DNA of 64,000 nucleotides from Gelidibacter maritimus (lineage in GTDB: Bacteria; Bacteroidota; Bacteroidia; Flavobacteriales; Flavobacteriaceae). Shown here piece by piece: positions 19,444 through 27,681 of the stretch. The stretch is taken from contig NZ_JACGLT010000011.1 in NCBI RefSeq assembly GCF_014062315.1, positions 83,847 through 147,846 of the forward strand, read 5' to 3'. A model generated the notes under the pieces. That model searched no databases. It was given only the letters and a program-made list of their open reading frames with translations, and had not been told where the DNA came from. Numbering within the stretch: position 1 is the first letter of the stretch; each line of letters opens with the position of its first letter. The position numbers and the translations under genes are program-made.

Positions 19444-19719
19444 ATGAGTACTAAAGAGAAAATTCAAGAAGACCTTCTCGTTGATACACTTGAACAAAAT
19501 CTGAACGAGATTGTATTGTATAATGATGACGTCAATACTTTTGATTACGTCATTGATACGCTTATTTATGCGTGTGACCATACTCCGGAACAAGCCGAGC
19601 AATGTTCCATTTTAGTACATTATAAAGGAAAATGTACAGTGAAAACAGGATCCTATGACGATCTGAAACCACGCTGCTCCATGCTTTTGGAAGCAGGGCT
19701 AAGTGCCGAAATAGTATAA
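19444..19719 (+). CDS. clpS: Clp protease adaptor ClpS
   Basis: A 91-residue N-recognin that hands N-degron substrates to ClpA/C. Family marks are VLYNDDVNTFDYVIDTL and the end of the fold with CSILVHYKGKC and LEAGLSAEIV. A terminator follows 5 bases after the stop. Confidence 0.94.
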   Translation: MSTKEKIQEDLLVDTLEQNLNEIVLYNDDVNTFDYVIDTLIYACDHTPEQAEQCSILVHYKGKCTVKTGSYDDLKPRCSMLLEAGLSAEIV

Positions 19720-19723
19720 TTAA

Positions 19724-19759
19724 AAACCTCAGAGTTTTTTAACGAAACTGTGAGGTTTT
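19724..19759 (+). terminator. Terminator of the tpiA-prmA-clpS run
   Basis: Stem AAAACCTCAgAGTTT / AAACTgTGAGGTTTT with a short loop, then AATTTTTT. Confidence 0.8.
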
Positions 19760-19929
19760 AATTTTTTATTGCCCATTTGCAAAAACCTCCCATTCATCTT
19801 AACAGGCTGTTTTTTCGCGATTTTTAAAGGAAACCTTATAAATGTTGTTCCAATCCTTGCTTAAAGTAATACTTATTTGAACAATGCCTGACATCACAAC
19901 CTTTTTGACATTCTACAAAATGTTACTAC

Positions 19930-20343
19930 TTAATGTGGAAGTTTACCTTTCAAGACGCCGTAAACATAGGTGCCGAGCATTGCCGCTATAATAGCAATCA
20001 GAATGGTGAAAACACCAGTGCCTATCAAAATATACATCGGTCCTGGGCAGGCTCCAGATAGCGCCCAACCTAAGCCAAATAACGTTCCGCCTAAAATATA
20101 ACGCGTAAAACCTTTTTCTTTATCAGGAACGCTCATTAGACCTCCTTCAATGTTTTTAAACTTAAATTTTTTAGTGATCAGGAGTAAAATAACACCTGTT
20201 GCAATAGCGGTACCAATGATACCATACATGTGAAACGATTCAAAACGGAACATTTCGTAAATACGATACCATGATACGGCTTCTGATTTCACTAGAATAA
20301 TTCCGAATGCGATTCCGACGAGTAAGAATTTTAAAAATTTCAT
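19930..20343 (-). CDS. YeeE/YedE-family half transporter (C-terminal-type half)
   Basis: A 137-residue membrane protein with four hydrophobic segments and the sulfur-transport motif GWALSGACPGPMY carrying the conserved Cys. Together with the 186-residue partner upstream it corresponds to one full YeeE/YedE (TsuA-like) thiosulfate transporter split into two genes, a common arrangement. Substrate as thiosulfate or another sulfur species is by family inference. Gap to the partner is 87 bases, same strand. Confidence 0.85.
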   Translation of the reverse strand: MKFLKFLLVGIAFGIILVKSEAVSWYRIYEMFRFESFHMYGIIGTAIATGVILLLITKKFKFKNIEGGLMSVPDKEKGFTRYILGGTLFGLGWALSGACPGPMYILIGTGVFTILIAIIAAMLGTYVYGVLKGKLPH

Positions 20344-20430
20344 TTGTATATATATGTTTTTTGAGAGTCAGATGCCATGTCCAAATTAACTTTTTGAATC
20401 TATTGTAACTTGACAAATAGACCAGTCATA

Positions 20431-20991
20431 TTAACCAAAAATTAAAGGAAACAATAAGTGTATCATAATCAAGCCGCCCAGAAAGAAACCAATCACAGCA
20501 ATTAAGGAAGGTAACTGTAAGCTGCTTAACCCAGTAATGGCGTGCCCAGAGGTGCAGCCGCCGGCATAACGGGTGCCAAAACCAACCAGAAATCCGCCAA
20601 TGATTAGAATAGATAATCCTTTCAGGCTAAAGGCAGCTTCCCAACTGTACAATTCGGCTGGTAATAAACTTTTACCTGCGTTTTCAAAGCCCAATTCCGA
20701 TAGGCGCTCAACGGTTACGGGATTTAAGTCAATATCCACTGGATTGGACAATAGAAAATGCGCAATGAAGCCTCCTATAATAGCACCCAGAACAACGACA
20801 AGGTTCCAGCGTTGCGATTTCCAATCGAAGTCAAAAAACTTGGTCTTTTTTCCTGCGCCAGCAATGGAGCAAAGGGTCCTTAAATTAGAGGACATGCCAA
20901 AAGTCTTCCCAAAATAAATAAGTACAAACATAATCATGGCCAGTAGTGGTCCCGAGACATACCACGGCCAAGGTTGTAAAATGTAATCCAT
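20431..20991 (-). CDS. YeeE/YedE-family half transporter (N-terminal-type half)
   Basis: A 186-residue protein with about five membrane segments and the motif GTRYAGGCTSGHAITGLSSL, whose Cys and Gly pattern is the hallmark of sulfur-transport domain proteins. The initial MDYILQPWPWYVSGPL opening is typical for the larger half. A perfect -7 element (TACATTTG) is 18 bases upstream. No rhodanese or persulfide gene is next to it, unlike many such pairs. Confidence 0.87.
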   Translation of the reverse strand: MDYILQPWPWYVSGPLLAMIMFVLIYFGKTFGMSSNLRTLCSIAGAGKKTKFFDFDWKSQRWNLVVVLGAIIGGFIAHFLLSNPVDIDLNPVTVERLSELGFENAGKSLLPAELYSWEAAFSLKGLSILIIGGFLVGFGTRYAGGCTSGHAITGLSSLQLPSLIAVIGFFLGGLIMIHLLFPLIFG

Positions 20992-21008
20992 TAAATTATT
21001 TTTTTTTG

Positions 21009-21016
21009 CAAATGTA
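21009..21016 (-). promoter_or_regulatory. Putative -7 element of the YeeE/YedE operon
   Basis: TACATTTG on the minus strand matches TAnnTTTG; the gene start is 18 bases downstream. Confidence 0.5.
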
Positions 21017-21170
21017 AGTGTACTAACTCAATTTTGTAAGGATTGTCCATAAAAAGTACTTGTTGGGTGGGCTTGAAATGCGTCAATAATCAAAAAGCTG
21101 TTGCAATGAATTGCAATTTTTGCCAATTGATACTGAAAATGCAAACATTTACAAATTTGAAATAAATTGT

Positions 21171-21202
21171 TTGGTTCTAAATTAATAAAAGTGTTATATT
21201 TG
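21171..21202 (+). promoter_or_regulatory. tRNA-Arg promoter
   Basis: TTG (21171-21173), 21-base spacer, TATATTTG (21195-21202), 14 bases before the tRNA 5' end. Confidence 0.6.
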
Positions 21203-21216
21203 CACCCACTTTAAAA

Positions 21217-21290
21217 GGCCTCGTGGCGCAACTGAATAGCGCACTTGATTACGGCTCAAGAGGTTACAGGTTTGAATCCTGTCGAGGTCA
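21217..21290 (+). tRNA. tRNA-Arg (anticodon ACG)
   Basis: A 74-base cloverleaf: acceptor GGCCTCG with CGAGGTC (one G-T pair), D stem GCGC/GCGC, anticodon stem CTTGA/TCAAG with loop TTACGGC and ACG at 21251-21253, T arm ACAGG/CCTGT, discriminator A. CCA is not encoded. The integrase gene lies 232 bases downstream, making the 3' half the likely insertion site of the ICE. Confidence 0.97.
21256..21290 (+). other. Putative attL (3' end of tRNA-Arg)
   Basis: Tyrosine integrases of ICEs usually enter the 3' end of tRNA genes, and the element's integrase is immediately downstream. No second copy of the tRNA 3' end was noticed elsewhere in the window, so the exact core cannot be fixed. Confidence 0.45.
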
Positions 21291-21315
21291 CTCAAAGCTA
21301 TTTTAAATAGCATCA

Positions 21316-21347
21316 AAACCACGCAAATCTTAGGATTTGCGTGGTTT
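21316..21347 (+). terminator. Terminator after tRNA-Arg
   Basis: A 14-bp stem AAACCACGCAAATC / GATTTGCGTGGTTT with loop TTAG. Confidence 0.8.
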
Positions 21348-21393
21348 CGTGGTTTTTAGGGGTTCATTTAATTTGATATGATTTGGTTTAAAA

Positions 21394-21434
21394 TGTTACC
21401 TCAGAGGTTACCTCAAAATTAAAAAGGTTACCTC
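21394..21434 (+). repeat. Three direct repeats of GGTTACCTC next to attL
   Basis: TGTTACCTC (21394), GGTTACCTC (21406) and GGTTACCTC (21426). They sit between the tRNA and the integrase gene, where arm-type integrase or excisionase sites are found in related elements. Confidence 0.45.
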
Positions 21435-21522
21435 GGGTGTATTTTAAGCTAATATGTTATTACTCAATTGTTTGTTTGATTTGACAATCGGAACTTAAGT
21501 TTAACTTAAAACAGCAACAATT

Positions 21523-22887
21523 ATGAGAACAGTAAAAACACTTGGGATTCACTTCTGGGTCAACAAGCAAAAGGAAATTGATGGTGAAGTACTTCTGTAT
21601 GTTAGAATCACTATCGATAAAAAACGTGTCAATATCAGTTTAAAGCGCAAAGTTCCATTGGGGTTATGGGATTTCAAACACCGAAAGATGATTGGCAACT
21701 CCGCTAAATCAAAAGAAATTAATAATTACTTAGAAGTAACGAAGGCTGAACTTTATAATCGTTATCAAATTCTACGTAGTGAGAATAGTGATATAACGGC
21801 CGAAAATTTAAAAAATGAATTTTTGCAAGATGGGGTAGACTCAAAAACGCTTCTTGAGCTATTAAATTACCACAGTCAAAAAATTGAAAATACTTTGGCT
21901 ATTGGTTCCATTAGAAATTTTAAAGTCACTGAAGGTTATATTTTACGATTTTTAAAACGGAAAAAGCTCAATGATATTTCTTTATCTCATTTGAATTATG
22001 AATTTTTATGTGATTTTGAGAACTATTTAAATGCCTACTATCCAAAAGGTCATCCAAAGGCGATGAGCCATAACACGGTAACAAAACACATTCAACGTTT
22101 TCGAAAAGTGGTAACGCTTGCCTATAATCTTGAATGGATCAAGGATGATCCATTTCGAAGATGGAAATCTTCATTTGATAGAGTAGATAGAGAATTTCTG
22201 TCCGATAATGAGCTTTCAAAACTCGCCACACATCATTTTGAACTTGACCGTTTGGACCGTGTCAGGGATCTTTTTGTTTTCAGTAGCTATACAGGAATCT
22301 CTTATGTGGACATTCTGCATTTGACAAAACAAAATGTTTGGATTGGTGATGATGAAGGTCATAAATGGATTACAACATACAGGCGAAAAACAAATACTAA
22401 AATCAAAATTCCATTGTTGTTCCGCGCAGAAGAGATTCTTCTTAAATATGAGGCGCATCCAGTGACCCAGTTTTCGGGTAAGCTTTTGCCAACAATAACC
22501 AATGAGAAAGCTAACCTTTATCTGAAAGAAATTGCAAAAGAAGTTGGAATTGAAAAAAATCTCACTTTTCATATGGCACGGCATACGTTTGCAACAACAG
22601 TGGCGTTGAGCAACGGAATGCCAATTGAAACGGTTTCTAAGATATTAGGACATTCTAAAATTACAACTACCCAAATTTATGCTCGTGTCATGGATCACAA
22701 AGTAAAATCAGATATGGACGCTGTGCAAAGAAGACTTGACATAAAAGCGAAAAAACTGGAAGACGATCAGGAGCTGAAACTGCTGCGAAAAAAAATTGCA
22801 GATGCCGAAAAGAATAAATATGCTGAGATGTCTAAAGAACAACTTCTTAATAAGTTGAACGAAATAATGCAGGAAAAATCGGATTAG
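21523..22887 (+). CDS. int: ICE tyrosine integrase, IntDOT-like
   Basis: A 454-residue site-specific recombinase. The N-terminal arm-binding domain is of the Bacteroidetes type (GIHFWVNKQKEIDGEVLLYV), followed by a SAM-like core-binding domain and the catalytic domain. Catalytic residues: His350 and Arg353 (HMARHT), His377 (LGHSK), Tyr386 (QIYARV). The place of the first catalytic Arg is Ser260 in YTGISYVD, as in IntDOT of CTnDOT, which also lacks that Arg. The C-terminal 65 residues are a charged helix. Adjacent to tRNA-Arg, it is the likely enzyme of ICE integration and excision. Confidence 0.93.
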   Translation: MRTVKTLGIHFWVNKQKEIDGEVLLYVRITIDKKRVNISLKRKVPLGLWDFKHRKMIGNSAKSKEINNYLEVTKAELYNRYQILRSENSDITAENLKNEFLQDGVDSKTLLELLNYHSQKIENTLAIGSIRNFKVTEGYILRFLKRKKLNDISLSHLNYEFLCDFENYLNAYYPKGHPKAMSHNTVTKHIQRFRKVVTLAYNLEWIKDDPFRRWKSSFDRVDREFLSDNELSKLATHHFELDRLDRVRDLFVFSSYTGISYVDILHLTKQNVWIGDDEGHKWITTYRRKTNTKIKIPLLFRAEEILLKYEAHPVTQFSGKLLPTITNEKANLYLKEIAKEVGIEKNLTFHMARHTFATTVALSNGMPIETVSKILGHSKITTTQIYARVMDHKVKSDMDAVQRRLDIKAKKLEDDQELKLLRKKIADAEKNKYAEMSKEQLLNKLNEIMQEKSD

Positions 22888-22974
22888 AAATAAGATGAAG
22901 CATCCAATCTGAAGATATCATGGATAGGTTTGGCACGGCTGGTATTGAAAACCGGATATTTCTATTTTAGATGA

Positions 22975-23503
22975 TATCTATTATTAGAAGCGAAAAGAAA
23001 AGATGGCTCGGCCCTGAAAATAGAATTGATAAAAAACATCAATAAAGATGAAATCAAGTTACGATTGCATAAAGATATCAAGAAATATAACTCACTTAAG
23101 GAAGAGCTTGAAAAAGTGATCAATCGCTACCATTCCAATGCGTTGGATAGTTATGCCACTATTGCCGAACTGGTGCCAACGTGCCAAAGATTTACAAAGC
23201 GATGATGAACGCACCAAAGATTTAGGATTGAGTGAGGGAGAACTTGCTTTTTATGACATTCTCAACGCCAAAAAGGATTTGATTCAAGAAGAAGGTCCCA
23301 TCCAAGATATTGTGCAGGCGGTTATAAAAGCAGTAAAATCCAACTTGTAACTGGATTGGACTAAGAAAGAAAATGCAAAGGCTGCCATTAGATTGGCCGT
23401 GAAAAGAGAATTACGGGGCAAAATATCAATGACAAAACTTAATGATATTTTACAGGAAATTATGCTTCAGGCGGAAGGACAGCATAGTGATTGGATTGCT
23501 TAG
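22975..23503 (+). pseudogene. Remnant of type I restriction subunit HsdR (C-terminal part)
   Basis: Translated pieces match the C-terminal end of HsdR: first frame from 22975 (KIELIKNINKDEIKL ... YHSNALDSYATIAEL), then after a frameshift near 23160 a second frame with KDLQSDDERTKDLGLSEGEL and AFYDILNAKKDLIQEEGPIQ, a stop at 23348-23350 after KAVKSNL, and in the same frame past it LDWTKKENAKAAIRLAVKRE up to the stop at 23501. No HsdM or HsdS is visible. It is a decayed restriction gene fragment, the first cargo after the integrase. Confidence 0.75.
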
Positions 23504-23570
23504 GGTTTAAATGAATCACAACATTAGTGTTTTTGAGTAGGATAAGTTGCTTCTATAAAATCATCTTAAT

Positions 23571-24247
23571 TTATTCCTCAGGATATTTTGAGATTCCGGG
23601 CTCACTGTGTTCAAAAAGTCCAGATTCATAGAAAAAATTTGCCATTGCCAATCCATCCCCGTTGGATTCCTTTGTAGCTCTTAACTCGAACCATTTTTCC
23701 ATAAACTGATTCTGTCCGACAAGTTCCGTGCTTGTTTGGGCGATCATCTGGTTTAAATCGGTCAAATTGTTTTCATCCACTACTTTTACATAAAAATTAC
23801 TTCCATAACTGTTAATACATAAATTACCCATTGGTTCCCCAATGAGATTGGTGCAGTTATTTGTTTTTATTGTGAAGTGTGCATATGAGATGATGGGGTT
23901 TTGTTTTAAGTCTGAAATTATTTTTGTTATCTCTTCACAACTTTTCTGAGCGTTTAGTTTAAAGGTATTTCCTTAAACTTATAGTTTACAACTTTATGAA
24001 TTAGGTAGTCATAGTTTTGATCAAAAGTGCTTAGGGTTGAAATTAAATTTTCAATTTCATGATCTAAAGAAATACTATCAACTGCAATTAAAACATAATC
24101 ATTTGACATTTCTCCCAATACATCCTGGCTTCCATTGTAATATTTGAAATTTATAAAATCACAAGGACCTTGATTAATTTCAGCCTCATCATTTGAACAG
24201 CTTATTAAGGGTAAGGCAATTAGAAAAAATAAAATGCAATTCCTCAT
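23571..24247 (-). pseudogene. Frameshifted lipoprotein, subtilase-prodomain-like C-terminus
   Basis: The 97-residue start (MRNCILFFLIALPLISCSND, lipobox Cys17) ends at a stop at 23954. Reading the same strand in the next frame gives NAQKSCEEITKIISDLKQNP, then NNCTNLIGEPMGNLCINSYG and on without a break into the downstream 86-residue frame to 23571. So one gene of about 225 residues is split by a single frameshift near 23956-23975 (a TTTAAAC stretch). The end (LVGQNQFMEKWFELRATKES ... GLAMANFFYESGLFEHSEPG) resembles the prodomain of Bacteroidetes S8 peptidases. It could be a stand-alone inhibitor-like protein; a sequencing error is also possible. Confidence 0.65.
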
Positions 24248-24337
24248 AGTGATGTATTTTTAGCAGCTATTTTTTATTTCATTGAACGTTTGCTTCAGAA
24301 TGTCACACATTGACTGCTTTTAATTTGCGCTATAATA

Positions 24338-24736
24338 TTATGGCAATCTTTCTATGACCAGATGAGTCTCATTCAACGTTCGAATTTTCCAATGATTATC
24401 CATTAAACCAGCCATCCCATTATCATTAGAAATGGTAATTATGGAATCATTTTTCTTCCATTTTCCTTGGAAATCTGCAAAGACCAGGGGCGGTGTGCCA
24501 CACCATCCTGAGCTTCTTTCCACGCTTATATTTTCAGTTAAAAAAGCCACGCCATACGCGGCATCTTTGAATCTGTTGGCTCTTTCGAATGTTGTTACTG
24601 GGTCGGTGTAAACCGGGTTGATCCAATACCCAATCAGCATATTGGATTCGTCAATCTTTAGCGATTCATTGTCATTATCACAACCAATATTGACAATTAT
24701 AAACAGAAATAAAAAAGCTTTAAGTAGTGGTTTCAT
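24338..24736 (-). CDS. Small lipoprotein, lipocalin-like
   Basis: A 132-residue protein with a lipobox (FIIVNIGCDND). The mature part begins LIGYWINPVY and has alternating WKKNDSIITIS, NHWKIRTLNETHLVIERLP, a pattern like lipocalin-type small lipoproteins of Bacteroidetes. No function known. Second of four lipoprotein/envelope genes in a row on the minus strand; the neighbours on both sides are broken while this one is intact. Confidence 0.65.
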   Translation of the reverse strand: MKPLLKAFLFLFIIVNIGCDNDNESLKIDESNMLIGYWINPVYTDPVTTFERANRFKDAAYGVAFLTENISVERSSGWCGTPPLVFADFQGKWKKNDSIITISNDNGMAGLMDNHWKIRTLNETHLVIERLP

Positions 24737-24748
24737 ATGCCTTGTATT

Positions 24749-25150
24749 TTAATTAATAGTGAGATTGATTGTAACGAAATCTGTTGGGCTTGATTTAAAT
24801 TTCAACGCGTGATTTCCGACCTCGCTGGTGATAAATTCATAATTTACCGTCCGAATTGGCAGGTTATCGGTACAAATACAACCTACATATTTTGCTTCAA
24901 CTTCAATAACTCGCGTATTTCCGTCTTTTTTTTCAATAAATTTACCAAAACCTCCACAGCCGTTTGTTACTTGAAAATTGACTTCAATATCGAGGGCCTT
25001 ATTCACATTTCCTGTCTTGGGCGCATCAACAGAGGTGACGAAAACAGTTTGGGTCGAAATGCATTTATCATTTTTATCATCGCTACTGCAGCCAATTAGC
25101 AAGCCGAGAATCAACATACAAAATGTTAGAATGATTTTATTTTTTTTCAT
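24749..25150 (-). CDS. Small Cys-containing lipoprotein
   Basis: A 133-residue lipoprotein. The ATG at 25150 (MKKNKIILTFCMLILGLLIG, then CSSDD) is chosen over an upstream start at 25168 because it gives a clean signal sequence and lipobox. The mature part has four cysteines (DKC, NGCGG, VGCICT) and beta-rich sequence, possibly an Ig-like fold. Starts 14 bases inside the end of the upstream broken gene, so they were translationally linked. Confidence 0.6.
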   Translation of the reverse strand: MKKNKIILTFCMLILGLLIGCSSDDKNDKCISTQTVFVTSVDAPKTGNVNKALDIEVNFQVTNGCGGFGKFIEKKDGNTRVIEVEAKYVGCICTDNLPIRTVNYEFITSEVGNHALKFKSSPTDFVTINLTIN

Positions 25151-25682
25151 CTGGATAAAATAACACATTTATACTTTTAATTGTAATGCCGACAAGGCAA
25201 TCGTCCATACAGTCCTTTTCTACGTAGCCACATGTTGAAATCAGTCCATTATTTTTGGATTCAAAATAGGACGTTGAATTCTTTCTCTTAATTAACCAAT
25301 CGGTTTCCGCTTTATTATAGATCTGATCCAATGTCAAAGCGTCTGCAGCAATTGAAGATTCGTGACTGTTTAATTCATTCTCATTTTCTGTCCATTCCAA
25401 ATGGTCTTCAGGAATGTTGTCTGGATTCCCAGTGAACGTAAAATGACGTTGAATTATGATTCCATGTAATACTGTTATCGTCGTTTCCTAGCCATAAGTC
25501 GTAAAAACGGAGCCTCCAGATACCACATATTTATATGAATTGTTCGATGATTCTTTAAAATGCAACCAAGCATTTTGACTGGCTTCAAAATCACTTTGAT
25601 AATTCAAATCGTCATCTGACGAGCAGGAAAATATGAAGCTGGTAATTAATAGGACTGTAAAAATGTGTATTTTCTTTTTCAT
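25137..25682 (-). pseudogene. Lipoprotein gene interrupted by one in-frame amber stop
   Basis: From the ATG at 25682 the frame encodes a lipoprotein start (VLLITSFIFSCSSDDD) and runs to a TAG at 25488-25490. The very same frame continues without any other stop (ETTITVLHGIIIQRHFTFTG, then LEWTENENELNSHESSIAAD) down to 25137. A full product would be 181 residues. The part before the stop, FEASQNAWLHFKESSNNSYK, and the part after it are reminiscent of DUF6174-type lipoproteins. The stop is probably a recent TGG-to-TAG or similar change. Confidence 0.7.
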
Positions 25683-25783
25683 AAGGCGGTTGGTATATCT
25701 AATAGATGCACAATCAGAGGTTTGGTTGCGTCGATTAGCTTGCGAATTCAAATTGGAATGACCATAAATTACTATAGAGTCAA

Positions 25784-26400
25784 TTAGCAATGCGAACAAC
25801 TTACGATTGATATTGTCCCATATTTTATTGGTTTAACCTTTAAAAACCGATACCCTGCTCGCAAATACAAATTCACTGCGACATCAGGCTCATTTACCAT
25901 AATCACATTCTCTTTTTTAAAGTAATGTAAATACCCAACGCCGATTCCTGCTTCGTAATTAAAATGTTTGCCAATATTTCTTCTAATTCCCCAAGTTGGT
26001 ACAATAGAAATATCAGTAATAAAACTAAGGTTCGTTTCATTAGAAATAACAAACCAATCTGGATGATACGTGGTCTTTATGGAGATGAAATTTCCGCTAT
26101 TTCCATATGTCCGCCGTGATTTGCTTGCTCGTTTGTTTAAATTGTAGTACCATCGAGGTTCTAAGGTTAGGACAGGTGAGAGCAAAAATCCCGTTACATT
26201 ATTACCATTTCTTATTGTAACTCCTGTATCGAGACCAATTTCGGTTCTTAATGCGATGAGATTTGATAATTTGGATTCATTATGCACCCAAACTCCTAAG
26301 AATCCGGTTTGAATCCCAAAGTTTGATTTCTCAACACTGACACTTTGTGAATTTACTTTCAGCGCTATTCCTAAAATAAGGACAATAAAATTTTTTTCAT
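25784..26400 (-). pseudogene. Small outer-membrane barrel-like protein, frameshifted in a poly-A tract at its start
   Basis: From the ATG at 26400 a run of seven A leads to an early stop (MKKILLSLF), but one base shift restores a signal peptide (NFIVLILGIALKVNSQSVSV) followed without break by KSNFGIQTGFLGVWVHNESK and 167 further residues to 25784. The body has alternating barrel-like strands (GVGYLHYF, NLYLRAGYRF). The lesion is in a homopolymer (26391-26397), so it may be a phase-variable tract, a true mutation or a sequencing error. A shorter product from internal starts lacks a signal peptide. Confidence 0.55.
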
Positions 26401-26838
26401 AACATCATTTTTTAAGGGTATTGGCATGCAATAAGTTATTTGTGCAATGATCTTTTTGTAATATTTATATAAATGATAAAAATAATTTCTACTTCTATTA
26501 TCTTATTCACTATGTATTTTAATTTATAGAGTGCGGATTATTTCACTAAAGTTATCTATGTGAACTCATAACATTTAAATAACCCCTGATTTTTTGATGG
26601 AGCCAAAATAGAGAATTAACTGATGTCACATAATTAAATTCGATGAAGTGCGAATATTAATTTTTCCGATTTTAGTATTGCTAATAGTATTTCAAATAGC
26701 CCAATTAACATGACATTATGGGAGATTTTAAAAGTTAGAAGAAAGATTTTGTTGACCGGATATAATGTGGGATTTAAACGGAGTATGAGCAATTTGGAAT
26801 GATTAGTATCTTAATTAGTCGTTCAGCCCATTGCCGCT
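26401..26838. other. AT-rich intergenic stretch with nothing recognised
   Basis: No open frame with coding character and no clear hairpin terminator is seen; only AT-rich sequence between the broken barrel gene and the structured repeats. Confidence 0.5.
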
Positions 26839-27190
26839 CCATTTCGCAAAAGCTCCATTACGGGCAAAGCGCTTCATTAAAAAGTCTTGGACCCAAATCC
26901 AAAGTCTATGGTTTCCATTCCACTTGCCCGCCATTCCCGAAAAAACGGGGAGGCGGGCAAACTCCATTGCAACCTCCAACTTTGAAGTCGCGTCCGCTTA
27001 GCCTCGGCTAAACGTGGTAATTCCATTAAAGCAATTCGGGAAGCACATTCCCCTACATTTCGCGAAAAGCTACATTCCAGGAAAAGAGCTTCCCTACAAT
27101 ACTCTTGGACACCATCCCCAATTTCTACTTTCCATTTCGCTAAACCCGCTCCGTCCCGATCGCTATCGGGACGGAGCGGAACGCTTCATT
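26839..27190. repeat. Two diverged copies of a structured non-coding unit
   Basis: Unit 1 starts at 26840 and unit 2 at 27056, 216 bases apart. Both open with CATTTCGCnAAAGCTnCATT, then GG.AAAG.GCTTC, then CTTGGAC, then a CC-rich run, then a strong hairpin. The hairpin stems differ in sequence but both pair perfectly: TTGCCCGCC/GGCGGGCAA (26924-26960) in unit 1 and a 15-bp stem starting CCGCTCCGTCCCGAT (27146-27179) in unit 2. This region is clearly richer in GC than its surroundings. Confidence 0.6.
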
Positions 27191-27241
27191 CCCAATTCGA
27201 AATTGAGGAGGAGTCCGCAAATTCGGAGTTCCATGTCATCA

Positions 27242-27527
27242 TTTGGTGCCACTTCCTATGTTTTTATATTTCACATAAGTCTTTAGAACTACCTCCGCAC
27301 CCTCGCTACCCCAACCTTTTTTTGCCAGCAAAATACCAATATTTTGAACTTGAACAGACTGCATAAACCGTTACGCTGCGCTTCACTTTTTATAAGTCCT
27401 TATCAATTCAAAATATTGAAACTGTATCAGCAACAAAAAAAGGTAACAGCGAGGGCGCTATGGGAAGTAAATCTAAAATGAAACTTATGAAATCTTACAA
27501 AAACATACAAAAGGAAGTGGCACCAAA
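27242..27527. repeat. Long imperfect inverted repeat upstream of ssb
   Basis: Left arm 27242-27348 and right arm 27407-27527 are reverse complements with small gaps: the outer ends share TTTGGTGCCACTTCC, further in are ATAAGT, CCCTCGCT, ACCTTTTTTTG and AATATTTTGAA. The spacer is about 58 bases. The right arm lies inside a long open frame that runs into ssb, but its pairing with non-coding DNA argues that this part is not coding. Confidence 0.65.
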
Positions 27528-27535
27528 AAAACAAA

Positions 27536-27554
27536 CCTGCCTGCCGCAGGCAGG
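27536..27554. repeat. GC-rich palindrome
   Basis: CCTGCCTGCCGCAGGCAGG, same family as 9921-9940 and 27648-27665. Confidence 0.6.
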
Positions 27555-27647
27555 AAAGGAAAACGCTCAAGATATAATAAGTAAATCACTTCAAAAAAAT
27601 ATAACAATAAACGGTCTGAATGGTTCAGACAGCATTTTAGTTAACCC

Positions 27648-27665
27648 GCCTGCCGGCTGGCAGGC
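27648..27665. repeat. GC-rich palindrome just before ssb
   Basis: GCCTGCC GGCT GGCAGGC, a 7-bp stem, ending 16 bases before the ssb ATG, where it could affect translation. Confidence 0.5.
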
Positions 27666-27681
27666 CTTTAAATCTTTTATT

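Noticed and set aside
26799..27286. Two plus-strand frames before ssb
   Set aside because: They cover the paired hairpin units; the products are rich in Pro/Ser/Arg and match no protein pattern.
27460..27681. 74-residue N-terminal extension of ssb
   Set aside because: Contains palindromes and one arm of a long inverted repeat whose partner is non-coding; SSB family starts at the ATG at 27682.
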